Assembly (NCBI RefSeq): GCF_010550245.1
Contig: NZ_JAAGLU010000017.1
Location: forward strand, 124,001-188,000
Source of the DNA: Streptomyces sp. SID12501
GTDB taxonomy: Bacteria; Actinomycetota; Actinomycetes; Streptomycetales; Streptomycetaceae
Direction: 5' to 3'
DNA: 64,000 nt
The notes under the pieces: generated by a model
What the model was told of the DNA's origin: nothing
Databases searched by the model: none
The model's input: the letters and a program-made list of their open reading frames with translations, nothing else
Program-made: the position numbers and the translations under genes
Shown here: positions 62,400-64,000 of the stretch, in pieces
How the letters are laid out: each line of letters begins with the position of its first letter
Numbering within the stretch: the stretch's first letter is position 1

Positions 62400-63138
62400 T
62401 TAGGCGGCTTCGGCGGCGGTGTCGACGCCCAGGAGTTCCAGCAGTCCGGCGCGCAGTTCTGCGAAGCGCGGGTCGGTGATGTCGCGCGGGCGGTCCAGGT
62501 CGACCGTCGTCTCGTACGCGATGACGCCCTCGTCCATCACGAGGACACGGTCGGCGAGCAGCACCGCTTCCTCGACGTCGTGCGTCACCAACAGGACTGC
62601 GCAGCCCCGGCGTTGCCAGAGTTCGCCGACCAGCCGTTGGGCCTTGATGCGGGTGAGCGCGTCCAGCGCGCCGAACGGCTTGTCGAGCAGCAGGAGATCG
62701 GGCTCGCGCACCAACGCCCTTGCCAGCGAAGCGCGTTGAGCCTCACCGCCGGACAGGGTCTTGGGCCAGGCGTCGGAACGCCGGCTGAGGCCGACCTCGG
62801 TGAGCGCCTGCTCGGCGACCTCACGTCCGGGTTTGCCGGGCAGCCCGAGCAGGACGTTGCGCCACACCTTCTTCCACGGCATCAGCCGGGGCGCCTGGAA
62901 GGCGACAGCCTTGCGGCGCGGCACGAGGACGGTGCCTTTGATGTCGCGGTCGAGACCGGCGAGGATGCGCAGCAGTGTGGAACTTTCCGCAGCCGCTGCG
63001 GCCGAGCAGGGCAACGAACTCGCCCGGCCTGACGTCGAGTCGGAGGTTGTCGATGACAGTGCGGCCGTCGAAGGACCGAGTCAGACCGTCGACCCGTACG
63101 GCGGGTGAGGTCACCGTCCGGTGAACGTGGGTCGCCAT
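62400..63138 (-). pseudogene. ssuB: Sulfonate ABC transporter ATPase (SsuB), frameshift in Walker A and mutated Walker B
   Basis: ATG 63138 gives MATHVHRTVTSPAVRVDGLT and the start of Walker A, LLGRSGCGK, where an extra T near 62982 breaks the frame. It resumes STLLRILAGLDRDIKGTV, KTLSGGEAQRASLARALV and DLLLLDKPFGALDALTR. The catalytic glutamate of Walker B (DEP) is lysine (DKP). Either defect would abolish ATP hydrolysis. Confidence 0.8.
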
Positions 63139-64000
63139 TGCAGCAGCAGCCTTTCGAGGGAGCGGACGACGAAGGCGGCCAGCAGACCGAGGAACGCGTA
63201 GACGATGAGGCAGACCACGATCACGTCGGTCCGCAGGAAGCCCCGCGCCTGCACCATGAGGAAGCCGATACCGGCGTCCGCGTTGATCTGCTCGGCGAAG
63301 ACGAGGGCGAGCCAGGCCACACCGAGCGAGTAGCGCAGCCCGGTCATCGCCCCGAGCAGCGCGCCCGGCAGGACGAGTCCCCACCGGGACAACCCCAGCG
63401 ACTCCCCGGCCTCGATCGACTGGGTGTCCACGCCACGGATTCCGGCGTAGACGTATGAGGTAGAGCGGGAAGGTCACACCGAGGGTGATGATCGCGATCT
63501 TCGGGGTCTCGCCGATGCCGAACCAGATGATGAAGAGTGGGATCAGACCGACGAACGGCGCGGTCCGCAGCGTCTGAACGGGTGCGTCGACGAGGTCCTC
63601 GCCGACCCGGAACAGGCCCGATACCAGGGCGAGTCCGGTGCCGATGACGGTACCGAGGAGTAGTCCGAGGGCGACGCGCTGGAGCGAGGTGCCCATCGCG
63701 TTGCCCAGTGAACCGTCGGCGATCAGATCACTGCCGACCTGGGCGATCCGCCCGGGTGAGGCGAGGATTTCGGCCGTCAACGTGCCTGTACTGCTGAGGA
63801 GTTGCCAGAGCGCGAGGAGCAGTAGCGGGCCCGAGGTGCGGCGCAGCCAGCGGGGGACGCGGGTGCGGCGCGTGGAGCTGGGGACGATGGGGTCGAGGTC
63901 GGGGAGGGTGCGCTCGGTGTCACCGGAGACTGCTTCGGACCCACCGGTACCGGATTTAGGCGGTATATCGGGCTTGGCGGCGCAGGGTGGGACATGGCTG
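63111..64000 (-). pseudogene. ssuC: Sulfonate ABC permease (SsuC), one frameshift, N-terminus outside window
   Basis: Reading from the right edge gives PRWLRRTSGPLLLLALWQLL, LASPGRIAQVGSDLIADGSL, APFVGLIPLFIIWFGIGETP and then LGVTFPLYL, where an extra base near 63457 breaks the frame. It resumes VYAGIRGVDTQSIEAGESLG, VLPGALLGAMTGLRYSLGVA and ends ERLLLQWRPTFTGR. Membrane spans of a BPD permease are clear. The start codon is probably beyond position 64000. Confidence 0.75.

Noticed and set aside
1..64000. CRISPR array, tRNA/rRNA genes, prophage or integrase
   Set aside because: No regularly spaced repeats, no cloverleaf or rRNA-like stretch and no integrase, terminase or capsid genes were seen by eye.

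Overview
The window is 64 kb of high-GC actinobacterial chromosome, almost certainly Streptomyces. The evidence is G/C-rich third codon positions, many GTG and TTG starts, ATGA/GTGA stop-start overlaps, a conservon (cvnABCD), a Streptomyces-type xylose isomerase locus and an ArgR-type operator before argG. No rRNA, tRNA, CRISPR array, integrase or intact transposase was found.

Left end (1-8.3 kb): a 7-deazapurine nucleoside cluster. One leftward operon encodes 6-carboxytetrahydropterin synthase (QueD), 7-carboxy-7-deazaguanine synthase (QueE, frameshifted here), GTP cyclohydrolase I, a GMP-reductase homologue, a PRPP-dependent phosphoribosyltransferase, a UbiD-type decarboxylase and a Nudix hydrolase. 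A PfkB kinase, an MFS exporter and a HAD hydrolase flank it. This set fits tubercidin (7-deazaadenosine): GTP to carboxydeazaguanine, ribosylation with PRPP, reductive deamination, decarboxylation, then release of the nucleoside. A nitrile-forming QueC/ToyM enzyme and a nitrile hydratase are absent, which argues against toyocamycin or sangivamycin.

8.4-14.8 kb: an accessory block. A broken amidohydrolase and a ferredoxin-like peptide run left. A HAD / HAD / nucleotide-kinase-like / cupin-like operon runs right, followed by a small unknown gene and an XRE-TPR regulator. Copies of a GTCAA/TTGAC motif lie in the divergent promoter and before the regulator, suggesting one regulon. 14.9-15.4 kb is a scar of IS256-transposase and RHS-repeat fragments.

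15.5-28.4 kb: a HEAT-repeat protein; argG with ARG boxes; a VOC-family remnant; aldehyde dehydrogenase with a GAF regulator; a PGRP-type amidase; a formamidase homologue; and the xylose locus (ROK repressor, xylB, divergent xylA).

28.6-49.2 kb: mostly core Streptomyces genes. These include a SNF2 helicase/SWIM-protein pair, an acyl-CoA desaturase remnant, a MHYT sensor, the conservon plus an orphan roadblock protein, TesB thioesterase, a DUF3516 Ski2-like helicase and ribosomal protein L31 type B.

49.3-64 kb: a heterodimeric ABC exporter with one competent and one dead ATP site; a secreted PNGase A-like protein; DctA behind a structured leader; a MarR/ABC exporter pair; an MltG-like protein; a flavin-type oxidoreductase; and a visibly decayed sulfonate-uptake operon (ssuCBAD).

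Indels are strongly clustered (about 7.7-15.4 kb, 18.8-19.1 kb and 61-63.5 kb), while tens of kb of other coding sequence are intact. In ssu a nonsense codon, a truncation and a Walker B substitution point to real decay. In the 8-10 kb block, resequencing must decide between decay and assembly error.
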